A stretch of 64,000 nucleotides of DNA, taken from the IMG/VR virus record IMGVR_UViG_3300024261_000006, positions 89,119 through 153,118 of that record; one strand, 5' to 3'. Each line of letters starts with the position of its first letter. The stretch's first letter is position 1. Below are positions 11,001-19,452 of this stretch, piece after piece. This stretch comes from a virus. The notes under the pieces were generated by a model. It made no database searches. It saw only the letters and a program-made list of their open reading frames with translations, and had not been told where the DNA came from. Position numbers and translations under genes: made by a program.

Positions 11001-11497
11001 ATGGGTGTCATAGACTCAGAATTTAAAGTACATGTTTTTTGCTTTATCAAGTCAATACTAGATCTACAAGCTACTGTAATATCTTCGCTATCATTGTTTG
11101 AAAAATTTATTGGTGTAGCATCTTCTAGAAAAATTTCTTGACCAAATGTTGATGCTATGTTTTTTGAATAAATTGTTCTATAAAGTCTGTTAGATGAAGA
11201 AAATTCTTCTATATCTTTTTCATCGAAATAATTTAAATTCTTAGATTTAGAATTGACGTACAGAGGTTTAGCACTTTTTTTAAAACCTTCGTTTTCTTTG
11301 CTTTCTAACATAGATACAGTAGTGTAATTTTGTATGAATGTATCCGGAATGTAAGAAACAATCAAGCTTTCAACATCAAAAAATTCAGCTGAAGGTTTGT
11401 GTATTTCTATAGGTAAATAAAAAACATTGCCGCTTTTAAAAGCATCTTCTTTTTTAATATTTTTTATTACTTGACCTTTTATTGCTTTTTTTAACAT
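8093..11497 (-). CDS. Large virion structural protein (1134 aa)
   Basis: An uncharacterised structural protein in the tail/baseplate run. It overlaps its downstream neighbour by 4 nt (ATGA) and shares a TAATG junction with its upstream neighbour, which points to translational coupling. Residues about 160-180 contain a low-complexity stretch of short proline repeats (TPIMTPISSPKSSPKSNP), probably a flexible linker. No catalytic motif, signal peptide or membrane span is seen. I do not recognise the family, and the structural role comes from position and size. Confidence 0.75.
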   Translation of the reverse strand: MLKKAIKGQVIKNIKKEDAFKSGNVFYLPIEIHKPSAEFFDVESLIVSYIPDTFIQNYTTVSMLESKENEGFKKSAKPLYVNSKSKNLNYFDEKDIEEFSSSNRLYRTIYSKNIASTFGQEIFLEDATPINFSNNDSEDITVACRSSIDLIKQKTCTLNSESMTPIMTPISSPKSSPKSNPRQVKYRSGDALTLPDLTVTLDTEGLSRRLDRGSRELDAWTRNRIANSADAGEVGNTTEPSIDLDKDENKDIRELFSGKESDNFHVCFGMKIKVYALNKKGEVVDKLEIKSIAIDRYSNSTNSEIEKSLMLENRLSFFAEDFLMEFRPYSLPIQTNISNNIPVNGPILSYSNSRLNSIFFNFSNIESIDVTLSSDLINKNFKVKTFTSGSNSLVDSTSQRDFSIALLGNTDFVDFVIESKNYIDNNNLSFLNVAYSFNVILENKDINIFNESIIDKESINQIYNDILFYKFEKDISSGNVINVEIEKIDINVIENIYKIKINLNTENYLREQILQNAISFNFFNLTGEPIVGIENFYFDENLTDNNKLSSRLLSLDNIFFENNTAIVYIRNPSVERDLIKECELLFHSDISPNPISIGIFKSKIHNIDSLVTNVFEDCASKIGDLINPKSNFKNYPYDIIINNIDPDDTFVLSIGKLSGDISFKKIGYFSTSTNESEKERLNEIINNTLVKVTKSIKINNLELNRKSGYYLLSDLCKDIDDSLNCKLNTSSLKISDFNIRQSISRNSTIKNIYDILINVNSLERLSQITDEFNAKYEVLLDFAVLENNTVVNFGEDTNIDQSRENLIDFITFNNNNFEMSRTIRLTEAMFSDSFFENKSSMFEEIYRQSDILDTTDYKSEAISQIQDFVSLRSNNVNQLPVEDNIFTSDISRLNDFNFENVQVFSSNIKLSNVNRNFSIIKEVKNEKLLEIRGNNISRLIRSFRRYENSTILKSYCKLEYKFKNSLPNPTFNINDIERRGFTILESDDDSSCIFLFKEEEENSLPITVNMHDDSIHCDIIRENEYFEKFSSNDYYDSVASLIGKRLSRRRDNTSESYPSLIVKNIILRIYIILTINGKRNIMLCNVPVEPDLQMKEYIRLNSPSFQRNYLNLDVVDSSKVIYKPSIIYKGSTRQ

Positions 11498-12531
11498 TAT
11501 TCAATCACCAACGTAAATAAATTAACAAAATAGTAATCATTAGATAAATCAACTATAGTTGTATTGTTTTCTAAGTTAAAAGATTCTTTAACAACTTCTT
11601 TTTTAATAAACTTTCCAATCAAGAAAACTTTTACAAATTTTTGATTGAATTTATCAAATATTCTACCTAGATTTATAAAAGGTAGTTTACTTAAATTATT
11701 ATCTTTTATTTTGTGCATTTCAAACACATAATTGTCATTTGCTCTAGAGAAAGAATTATCAAGATTATAATCTAAATAGAATAACTTGTCTCTATTTTTT
11801 GAAAGTAAGTTAACTACCTTAGCTATGGCATCTTCTCTTTCATCACCTATAAATATTTCATTTTTAAAATCTAGTGTTTTGTAGATGAAATGTATAGGAT
11901 TTCTAGGTGAGCTGTCTGTAACAAATCCATCCTCGCTTTGTGATCCTAAAATATTTCCTTGTGAATCTATAGGGTCTAACCTCTTGAACTTTAAATAATT
12001 AGAAAATCTATAGTCTTTTTTTACTTCTGGTAAATTTTCTACGTTTTCTTTTAGATAATGCACAGTTGGATATTTCCTAGAATAAGTTTCGTCTATAAAA
12101 TCAAACGAATCAGGTAAATCAGAGCTTTCTAGTGTTAAACTGTTATTATCTAAGTTTTTGTTTGCAAGAACCCTGTCAGAAATATATTCGCTAGATGAAA
12201 AATTTTCTGCAAATGTTTTTTGTGTCCTTGTAAAGTTGAAAATTGAATCATTTTCATAATTGTCGTATATAGCTTCGTTACTCAAGTAAAATTCTGGATT
12301 GTAGTACATCCCGGGATCTGTAGAAACCTCAGTAGGTAAATAAAAAAATTCTGACTCTGGAATGTTAGGTATTAATGAATCTAAAACAGATAGCTCTTTG
12401 TTATAGACTATTGAACTATCTGTAAATGCATAATACTTAAATCTAATATCACCTGTAGATAATTGACTTCTACCATGTTCAGTTAATTTGTAGTCTATTA
12501 ACCTTTTTTTCTTATCTAAAAATCCTGCCAT
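11497..12531 (-). CDS. Tail/baseplate protein, paralogue of the MGFLN-type gene
   Basis: This 344-residue protein opens MAGFLDKKKRLIDYKLTEHG, then RSQLSTGDIRFKYYAFTDSS. This follows the same plan as the 232-981 protein (GFL start, I-D-x-x-LT-x-x-GR, then a short segment leading to an F-x-[LT]-[ST]-D motif). I recall this opening in structural proteins of large phages. It is coupled by TAATG to the 1134-residue gene downstream. Exact role is unknown; a place in the baseplate periphery fits the neighbourhood. Confidence 0.75.
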   Translation of the reverse strand: MAGFLDKKKRLIDYKLTEHGRSQLSTGDIRFKYYAFTDSSIVYNKELSVLDSLIPNIPESEFFYLPTEVSTDPGMYYNPEFYLSNEAIYDNYENDSIFNFTRTQKTFAENFSSSEYISDRVLANKNLDNNSLTLESSDLPDSFDFIDETYSRKYPTVHYLKENVENLPEVKKDYRFSNYLKFKRLDPIDSQGNILGSQSEDGFVTDSSPRNPIHFIYKTLDFKNEIFIGDEREDAIAKVVNLLSKNRDKLFYLDYNLDNSFSRANDNYVFEMHKIKDNNLSKLPFINLGRIFDKFNQKFVKVFLIGKFIKKEVVKESFNLENNTTIVDLSNDYYFVNLFTLVIE

Positions 12532-12599
12532 TTAAAAGTCCTAGTTTTATCTTAGTATATCTAAATATTAAATCTAATTAAATTCTTTGAACTAATTTA

Positions 12600-14870
12600 C
12601 TATTCTTTAAATGTAACATCTAATATAGAATACTTGTTGCTATTATAAGACTTTGTTGATGTTATTTCATTAAAAGAACTATCTCTAAACTTTTTAATAA
12701 CAGTATAATATAATTTGTTTAAAGCCAAATCTTTGAATGGTGAAAATCTATTATAATTTAGTCTATTACTAGGGTTTCCAGACTTAAAATAACTCAAATA
12801 TTGATTAGTATAGTCTTTACTACCTTCCGGAAGTGTGTCTAAGTTTTCTTCGTTTTCATCACTTGCTTTTTTAAAATTTGTAAAAGTTTTTGCTGCAATT
12901 GTTGCAAGTGTAGTACCACTAATATTTTGTTTTTCAAAAACTGCTCCTGAGTTAACATTATCGAGGGTAAACGTATACTCTGTAGGACCTCCCGGGAAGA
13001 GTGGAGCAATCAAATTGATTGTGCGGGTAATTTTTTTATCATAATAAGCACCTTTGTTCAGGTAAATATTGTTCATTCCAACTTCATCTGTGTTACTTAC
13101 GCTGTCAAAATAATTTATTTTTTTATAAGAATTATTTTTGAAAGTAACTCTGTTTGTTTTTGTTTTCTTTTCTTTTTGATAATAATTCCCTATCAGAGAA
13201 ACTTCGACTATATCGTTTAATAAATAAACATCTCTACCTACTTTATTGTTACTTAAAAGCTTCATAGAGGGATTAAAACTAAACCCTAAAATAAGTTCAT
13301 CTGATGGTAAAAGAACGTAATGATTAGTCTTACTAGAATTTTTGCTAATGCTAAGTTCTTTACTCGCATCATCAGTTGATGTTGTTATATCATGAGAAAT
13401 TGTATAGTCTGATTTTTCTGATCTTTCTGTATTATACTCTGTTCCAGTTCTATTAACATACTTTGAAAATGGATAGATGTTAAAACTGCTAAAACTCTCA
13501 ATTTTTTCATTATATGAAGGAGTTTTTATGTCACCTATAACTTCTATAGTTTTGTCGTAGTTGCACTTTGCAAAAAAAGCTGCATCTGAAGGTTTTGATG
13601 AATCTTCATGGATATAGTCCGAATTATTTCTTATGCTTTCTATGTCTATATTCATTGCAGATTCATCAGTACCGCCAGAAGCAAAATTTACTATACTTAA
13701 ATAAGATATTAATTCTCTTTGTGAAGAAGAAAGTTCGCTATAAGTGTTATTTGAATCATGTGTATCTTTTAGACTTATACTTTCGCTAGAATTGCCAGTA
13801 TTTTGTATGCTAGAAAAAGCTGGAAATTCATCTACACTGTAAGTGATTGATTCTGTATTATGATTATAAACACCACTTCCAGAAACTTGTGTAACTGTAA
13901 AATAGTCAAAGCTCCCAGAGTCTAAACTAAGATTAGTAAAAGAATTCTTATTTAAATTCTTTCTTTGATTGATTATGAAAAAATTCAATGAGTTAAGAAT
14001 AGAAAGACTGAGATTTGAATCAGTTTCAGCTCTACTAGAACCTTTAAACTTTATTTTTATTTTTTCCAACAAAAAAGGTTTAGTTATATACTTGCTTGCT
14101 TTTAGTAAATGTCTATCTAGACCTTGATATCTATCATCAAAAGGAAAGCCGAAAGTATTAATAGGATAGCCTAAAGATTGATTGCTTATTTTGTTTGTTT
14201 TCGATGTATTGATTGAATTAAATGCTATAGGAGATTCTTTAAAATCTGTTATTGAATTATAATAGTTCTTTTCTATGTCACCTAAATAGTCCCATTTTTT
14301 GTCTGCAAAATTATAATATACAGTTGGAGCATTAATACAGTTATAATTTGTATTGTCAAGGTTTACAGCTTGATTACTATTACTGTCTTTATTAAAAGAA
14401 AGTCTACAAGGCTCAGAAAAACTTAGATTTATTCTTATTTCTTTTTCGTTATTACTTAACTCATCTCTACTTAGTATTGTAGAATCATTAAACAAGCTTT
14501 CATTGTCATCTATGTAATTTTCTTTTAAAAACATATTATAGTGTGTTGAAGTAACTATTTTATTAATCTTATTAGAAGTATCAAACTCATTAGGTGAATG
14601 CAATATCTTGTTATTTAATTTATATACTTCTTCAACAGGAAATGTATTGTTTACTGTTTTTTCTATAAAGTCAACAGTATTATTGTCATTATATGGCAAA
14701 GAGTTTATATGTTTGCCTAGGTTATTATGATAAAAGCTGTCTTTGAAAAAAGACTTATATTCATTTTCTTTTTTAATTGCACTTTTTAAAGATCTAGTTA
14801 ATATACCTGACTTTTTAATAAAGCTACCATCACTTGACTTGTAAATTTGTTTCGTTCTTATTTTCGGCAT
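12600..14870 (-). CDS. Structural protein, unknown family (756 aa)
   Basis: A serine/asparagine-rich protein with many short hydrophobic beta-like stretches and no recognised domain. It begins MPKIRTKQIYKSSDGSFIKK and ends with a basic tail. It is joined to the upstream gene by a TAATG overlap at 14870 and followed by a 68-nt gap with no gene. Being embedded in the baseplate block suggests a virion component. Nothing in the sequence allows a narrower call. Confidence 0.7.
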   Translation of the reverse strand: MPKIRTKQIYKSSDGSFIKKSGILTRSLKSAIKKENEYKSFFKDSFYHNNLGKHINSLPYNDNNTVDFIEKTVNNTFPVEEVYKLNNKILHSPNEFDTSNKINKIVTSTHYNMFLKENYIDDNESLFNDSTILSRDELSNNEKEIRINLSFSEPCRLSFNKDSNSNQAVNLDNTNYNCINAPTVYYNFADKKWDYLGDIEKNYYNSITDFKESPIAFNSINTSKTNKISNQSLGYPINTFGFPFDDRYQGLDRHLLKASKYITKPFLLEKIKIKFKGSSRAETDSNLSLSILNSLNFFIINQRKNLNKNSFTNLSLDSGSFDYFTVTQVSGSGVYNHNTESITYSVDEFPAFSSIQNTGNSSESISLKDTHDSNNTYSELSSSQRELISYLSIVNFASGGTDESAMNIDIESIRNNSDYIHEDSSKPSDAAFFAKCNYDKTIEVIGDIKTPSYNEKIESFSSFNIYPFSKYVNRTGTEYNTERSEKSDYTISHDITTSTDDASKELSISKNSSKTNHYVLLPSDELILGFSFNPSMKLLSNNKVGRDVYLLNDIVEVSLIGNYYQKEKKTKTNRVTFKNNSYKKINYFDSVSNTDEVGMNNIYLNKGAYYDKKITRTINLIAPLFPGGPTEYTFTLDNVNSGAVFEKQNISGTTLATIAAKTFTNFKKASDENEENLDTLPEGSKDYTNQYLSYFKSGNPSNRLNYNRFSPFKDLALNKLYYTVIKKFRDSSFNEITSTKSYNSNKYSILDVTFKE

Positions 14871-15907
14871 TAGTCTATACTTTCATGATAAAAAAAGGAC
14901 TCTTCACCAGTGTTTTTTGAATAGTCTATAGCTTTTCCTAGTTTAGAATATATCTTTTCTTCTTCAAGATCATAAATATTATTATTATTTCTGTTTAATA
15001 TTAATATATCATTTAAAGATTCATCTCTTAATTTATTATAGAAGAAATTTGAATCATTATTTACAAGAATATCTCTTTTATTAGAAGCTACATCTTTAAA
15101 AGGTTCTGTTTTCTGAGAATTAAAGGTTACAAATCTAGGTTCATTAGAATGTCTATTTGTTTTTACTTCTACTAACACAGGAGGAATATGATCGTTATAT
15201 TCAACTTTGTACTTATCATTACTGTTATAAAGTATTCCTTCTAATATGCCATCTTCAAAAAAACTGTTTGGCATTTGATCTTTTATAGTATAATTTTTAA
15301 TATGAACGTTTTCTTTTATTCCATTAACGCCATTACTAAAAGAGCTCCCTTTAATACCTTTTAAGCTGTCTACACCAAAACTATACTGTTGTATTCTCTT
15401 AACACTATCAAAAACTTCTATTCTTGCTCCCCTTCTATAAAAGTCTGAATCGTTAAATCTGATTGGGTGCGGATATTCTCCCATTTCAGACTCACTTATA
15501 CCTATGTAGTCTATTGTTTCAAACTTATGTCTATCTTTAAAGTAATCAAAGTCAATATTTAATTGTGATTCATTGTTGTCATAATGACCAATATTTTTTC
15601 TATAAAAAGAAGTATTCAAAGGTAAGTCGATATATTCGTTACTTGTATCATTATAAGGTTTTATATATATTTCTTTGTCTTCTTTGAAAAAATTTGAATA
15701 TTTTTGACTATTAATATTTCTTTTTACAAAATCAAGTGCATTGAAACTCATTCTAACTGTATAACTATTTGATTCTTTTTTTATATAGTTATTTGATTTT
15801 CTATTTAAAGTATTAGAATTTCTTCTTTTGTATTCTACGAAATAACCTGAGCCTTCTTTGAATAAATGTGACGGATAGCCTTCGATATTAACGATAATCA
15901 TGTCCAA
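14870..15907 (-). CDS. Structural protein, unknown family (345 aa)
   Basis: Begins MDMIIVNIEGYPSHLFKEGS; an alternative start two codons in is possible. The gene overlaps the end of the 1184-residue LamG-type gene by 10 nt and shares a TAATG junction with the 756-residue gene, so it is part of the same coupled set. It is rich in Asn and Asp, without a signal peptide or membrane segment. I do not recognise the family. Confidence 0.7.
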   Translation of the reverse strand: MDMIIVNIEGYPSHLFKEGSGYFVEYKRRNSNTLNRKSNNYIKKESNSYTVRMSFNALDFVKRNINSQKYSNFFKEDKEIYIKPYNDTSNEYIDLPLNTSFYRKNIGHYDNNESQLNIDFDYFKDRHKFETIDYIGISESEMGEYPHPIRFNDSDFYRRGARIEVFDSVKRIQQYSFGVDSLKGIKGSSFSNGVNGIKENVHIKNYTIKDQMPNSFFEDGILEGILYNSNDKYKVEYNDHIPPVLVEVKTNRHSNEPRFVTFNSQKTEPFKDVASNKRDILVNNDSNFFYNKLRDESLNDILILNRNNNNIYDLEEEKIYSKLGKAIDYSKNTGEESFFYHESID

Positions 15908-18900
15908 CTCTTTCTTATAATGCTATTGTCTGGATTCAAATCTGATATTGTGTTTCTTCTTGAAAAACCGTTGATATTAAATTCTGCAGAATATCTTTTG
16001 TTATAAGTATCAAAACTTACATAGCTTTCCAAGTCAACATATCCAATTCTACTATCAGACATTCTATATTGATACTTATTTCTTTCAGCAATCGAAGATT
16101 CATAAACAAAATTAAAGCCATGGTAGTGAACCTTGCTAGGTACTGCCTGATAGAGAATGTCTTCAAGAATATTATCATAATATTTGTAAATTTGGTATAG
16201 TATTTTTATATTTAGCTCTTTTTCAAGTTTTTCATAAAATACATTTCTTAGCTCATGTAAACTTTGGTAACTATCTTCAAACAAAGATGAAGCATTACTA
16301 AGGTTTTGAGTAAAATAATCGTTTACAAGTATTATTTTTGATATTTCTTTGTCAATAAAATTGGAAACAGAAAAGTCTATAGATAATCTTATATCTTCAA
16401 AGTTTGCAAATTTAGACTCTGTAGAGAAGTTAGGATTAACGTTAAAATTTTCATAATCTTCCATTAACTTTGTGTTGCTTAAAGAGTTTATGTTTACTCT
16501 ACTAAAATTTTCTGGATAATCAATTTTACTTGTTTGTTCTAGAACTATATAGTCAATTAACTTAAATATGTTTTTTGTCAACGTCAAGTAATTATTATCT
16601 ATATATATTTTAGATTTTATATCATTTGCAGTATTGTTTATTCTTGTTACTTCATTAAATAGCTCAAAATAATTATTATCAATTCCTACTAATCCATTTG
16701 AGTTAGTTTCTAATTTCTCTCTTAGATTTGTATGCAATATCAGCGTATCGTGAACATCTTTTATGTTTGATGAATCTACGCCTGAATTGGAAATATCAGT
16801 TTTATGTACTAATATTTCTTTTTTTGTCAACTCTTTTTGCCAAAGCCTAATTGTGCCAATTAATCCCTCAAACCTAGTATAATTTATATTTTCGCTTGTA
16901 ACTACATTATCATAAAAACCTGATTTGACAATGCCTGTTCTAACAAAAGGTTTATTTATAGAAAAGTCTTTATCTTTTATGTTAACTACAGACTCAACTT
17001 GATTAATTGCTTTGTTTTTAGATCCAAAATCTGAATTGCACTCAAACAAATTGTAACGAGAATAGCTATCAGTTAAATGTTTTCTGTTTATGCATATATA
17101 ATGTAACTTACCGTCAAACAAGTTAACGTCGTTCAAGCTAGATGCTACGATTTGACTATTATTATTTGTTTCCCTAACATACAATGTAAAAGTGCCTGAA
17201 ATGTCTGTAGATTTATCTCTAGAAAATACTAAGTTTATATAGGGAACTTTGCTATTAACATTGTCCTCTTTGTCTATTCTAAATATTGATTGTTTATTGT
17301 TGTAAGATTCTAGCTTAAGCTGATCAAATTTGACATACGCTTCTAACGACCAATTAGATGTAAAATCTAAAAATATATTATTGTTTGAGTCATACATTTG
17401 TGTCTCTAATAACAATCTATTAGCGGGATAACCGCTTACATTGTCAAAAGTTTCAGAAGTATTAATTATACCATTATCAAAAAAGTCTACAAGTTTCAGT
17501 GCTTTATTTTTTTCTATAAATGAAGTAGACATATTAAGCTTGTTTTGAGAGTTAAACTCTCTTATACTAACAAATGTATCAGGTTCTAATCCAAAGCTAT
17601 TGAAAACAGATTTTATAGAGTTTATTGTTCCTTTGCTTCTTATGAAATCTTGTGAATTAATTAAAAATCTTTTCCATAATACGTTTTGAATCTGTCTAAT
17701 TGATTTTTGACTAAATACTTCTTCATGAGTTAAATTTTTACCTTCCAGTTTGTCTAGAATAATATCTGGAAATATTTCTTTAAATTCAAATCCCATTTGT
17801 GACAAAGCAGTTGGCAATATTATGCTAGATTGTTTATTATTGTTTAAGTCGTCATAGTTTAAGTCAATAATCTTAGATATGTTATCTATATAGCATTTTA
17901 ATTGATCAAAAAACCTTGACCATATAGTAATTAGATTTATCAACGTAGAGTTTCCAGGTTCAGTAACTCCAAATAACACTTTAGTGTTTGTTTGATCTAT
18001 AGCAACTTCTTCTTTTGTTACAAATATATTGTCAACACCGTCATTATCAGATGATTCTACAAATAAATACTTGGGAAAAAGTTTCCAGAATACGTTAGGA
18101 TTTTGTTTATCATAAATTTCTGCATTTTCTAATAAAGATTTTTGGCTTAGCAAAGTATTGGAAAAATTAGGAAATATAACAGGTGATTTATTTAATACTT
18201 CATACTTTATTGGTGTATCAATATTTATGTCTTTTGTTCTATATTCACTTATTTCTGATTCTTGCCAAGCGCTACCACCAGAATTTTTCCTTATTAGCCC
18301 GTGAACTTTTTTGCCAGAAGAATCTAAACATATATTGTTATTAGTATATACTCCGGAAGGCTCATTGAACTTATAATATATATTTAGTGCTGGAACTGAA
18401 TGTATGTTTTTATTTTTTTCTACTACAATGTCTTTTCTTTTTCTAGAATTTACAAAGAATCTAAATTCATCTATATAACCTATTAGACCCGAAGTCCTTG
18501 TCACATTTAAAGTGTTATTTGCTAATATTGCGTGATTAGATCCATTTCCAATAAAAGCATTAGATTTAATAAAGTCATTTTGTAGCTTTTCGCTTACGTT
18601 TAAAGATCCATCTTGAGTTACACTTTTCTGTTTGCCGTTATAATAAAAATTTGTAAATCTTTTTCCTTGAACAATAATTGTTGTAAAGTTAACATGATTG
18701 AATTTTCCTAGCTCTACTTGCGAAACAGACTTATGGAAATTATTATTGTTTGATATTACTAGATTTAAATCGCAGTAATTAATGTTATCTAAAGTAGTAA
18801 AGTTATCTGCATATATTGTTATTCCATTATCTGAATCATCTTTTTTCTGGAATATTATTTGTGTTCCAAAAGCTGTACTATTTGCTTGAGAGTCAATATA

Positions 18901-19452
18901 TAACCAAAAGTCAAAGCTAAACTTGTTTCTATTTATATCAAAAAGACCTGATTTTACTTCGCCTTTGTAATCATTAAACAAGTTTCCATTTTTATCTTTT
19001 ATGAAAACTTCATTGTTTCCATCAAATCTTAAATATCCTAAGTTTTTAGGTATGTGATTGTCATAAATATGTTTTGTAAATCCATCTAAGTTTAGAAAAT
19101 ACTGATTAACATCGTATTCTGTTTTGTCATATGGAAATTCATTGAGTATTTTTCTGTATGCATAATGAACTTTACTTACTGCAGAATCAAAAAATACGTG
19201 ATTTTCAAATTTAGAAAAATCAACGTTTACAAGCTGTTGAGTTGTAAAAAGCCCTTCGTAATCGTCTATTCTACCAAAGTACTCAGATTTATCCTCGTTA
19301 AATAGAGTTTCACTATCCTTAGTAATATGTTTGTTTTTCGCTGTTCTTTCAACAGAAGTTAATTTCGTGTTGCTATTATACCCTTTTTTTTTAAAAATAG
19401 AATTATTAACATGTAATCTTCTTAAAGAAGCTGATCCTGCTTGTCTAGACAT
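15898..19452 (-). CDS. Baseplate/tail protein with LamG-like domains (1184 aa)
   Basis: Two segments have the look of concanavalin/LamG jelly-roll domains: about residues 150-340 (FSFDFWLYIDSQANS..., NHVNFTTIIVQG, GLIGYIDEFRFFVNSRKRKD) and about 690-890 (WSLEAYVKFDQLKL..., GLIGTIRLWQKELTKKE). The W/F-S-[LF]-[ED]-x-[WY] starts and GxIGxIxxxR/L ends are typical. Between them, WKRFLINSQDFIRSKGTINS followed by a FGLEPDTF segment matches a motif I associate with tail protein I/baseplate proteins (LLxNLxxLxKSKGT). It probably links the baseplate to a carbohydrate-contacting element. The gene is joined by TAATG to the DNRLRE-like gene upstream. Confidence 0.75.
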   Translation of the reverse strand: MSRQAGSASLRRLHVNNSIFKKKGYNSNTKLTSVERTAKNKHITKDSETLFNEDKSEYFGRIDDYEGLFTTQQLVNVDFSKFENHVFFDSAVSKVHYAYRKILNEFPYDKTEYDVNQYFLNLDGFTKHIYDNHIPKNLGYLRFDGNNEVFIKDKNGNLFNDYKGEVKSGLFDINRNKFSFDFWLYIDSQANSTAFGTQIIFQKKDDSDNGITIYADNFTTLDNINYCDLNLVISNNNNFHKSVSQVELGKFNHVNFTTIIVQGKRFTNFYYNGKQKSVTQDGSLNVSEKLQNDFIKSNAFIGNGSNHAILANNTLNVTRTSGLIGYIDEFRFFVNSRKRKDIVVEKNKNIHSVPALNIYYKFNEPSGVYTNNNICLDSSGKKVHGLIRKNSGGSAWQESEISEYRTKDINIDTPIKYEVLNKSPVIFPNFSNTLLSQKSLLENAEIYDKQNPNVFWKLFPKYLFVESSDNDGVDNIFVTKEEVAIDQTNTKVLFGVTEPGNSTLINLITIWSRFFDQLKCYIDNISKIIDLNYDDLNNNKQSSIILPTALSQMGFEFKEIFPDIILDKLEGKNLTHEEVFSQKSIRQIQNVLWKRFLINSQDFIRSKGTINSIKSVFNSFGLEPDTFVSIREFNSQNKLNMSTSFIEKNKALKLVDFFDNGIINTSETFDNVSGYPANRLLLETQMYDSNNNIFLDFTSNWSLEAYVKFDQLKLESYNNKQSIFRIDKEDNVNSKVPYINLVFSRDKSTDISGTFTLYVRETNNNSQIVASSLNDVNLFDGKLHYICINRKHLTDSYSRYNLFECNSDFGSKNKAINQVESVVNIKDKDFSINKPFVRTGIVKSGFYDNVVTSENINYTRFEGLIGTIRLWQKELTKKEILVHKTDISNSGVDSSNIKDVHDTLILHTNLREKLETNSNGLVGIDNNYFELFNEVTRINNTANDIKSKIYIDNNYLTLTKNIFKLIDYIVLEQTSKIDYPENFSRVNINSLSNTKLMEDYENFNVNPNFSTESKFANFEDIRLSIDFSVSNFIDKEISKIILVNDYFTQNLSNASSLFEDSYQSLHELRNVFYEKLEKELNIKILYQIYKYYDNILEDILYQAVPSKVHYHGFNFVYESSIAERNKYQYRMSDSRIGYVDLESYVSFDTYNKRYSAEFNINGFSRRNTISDLNPDNSIIRKSWT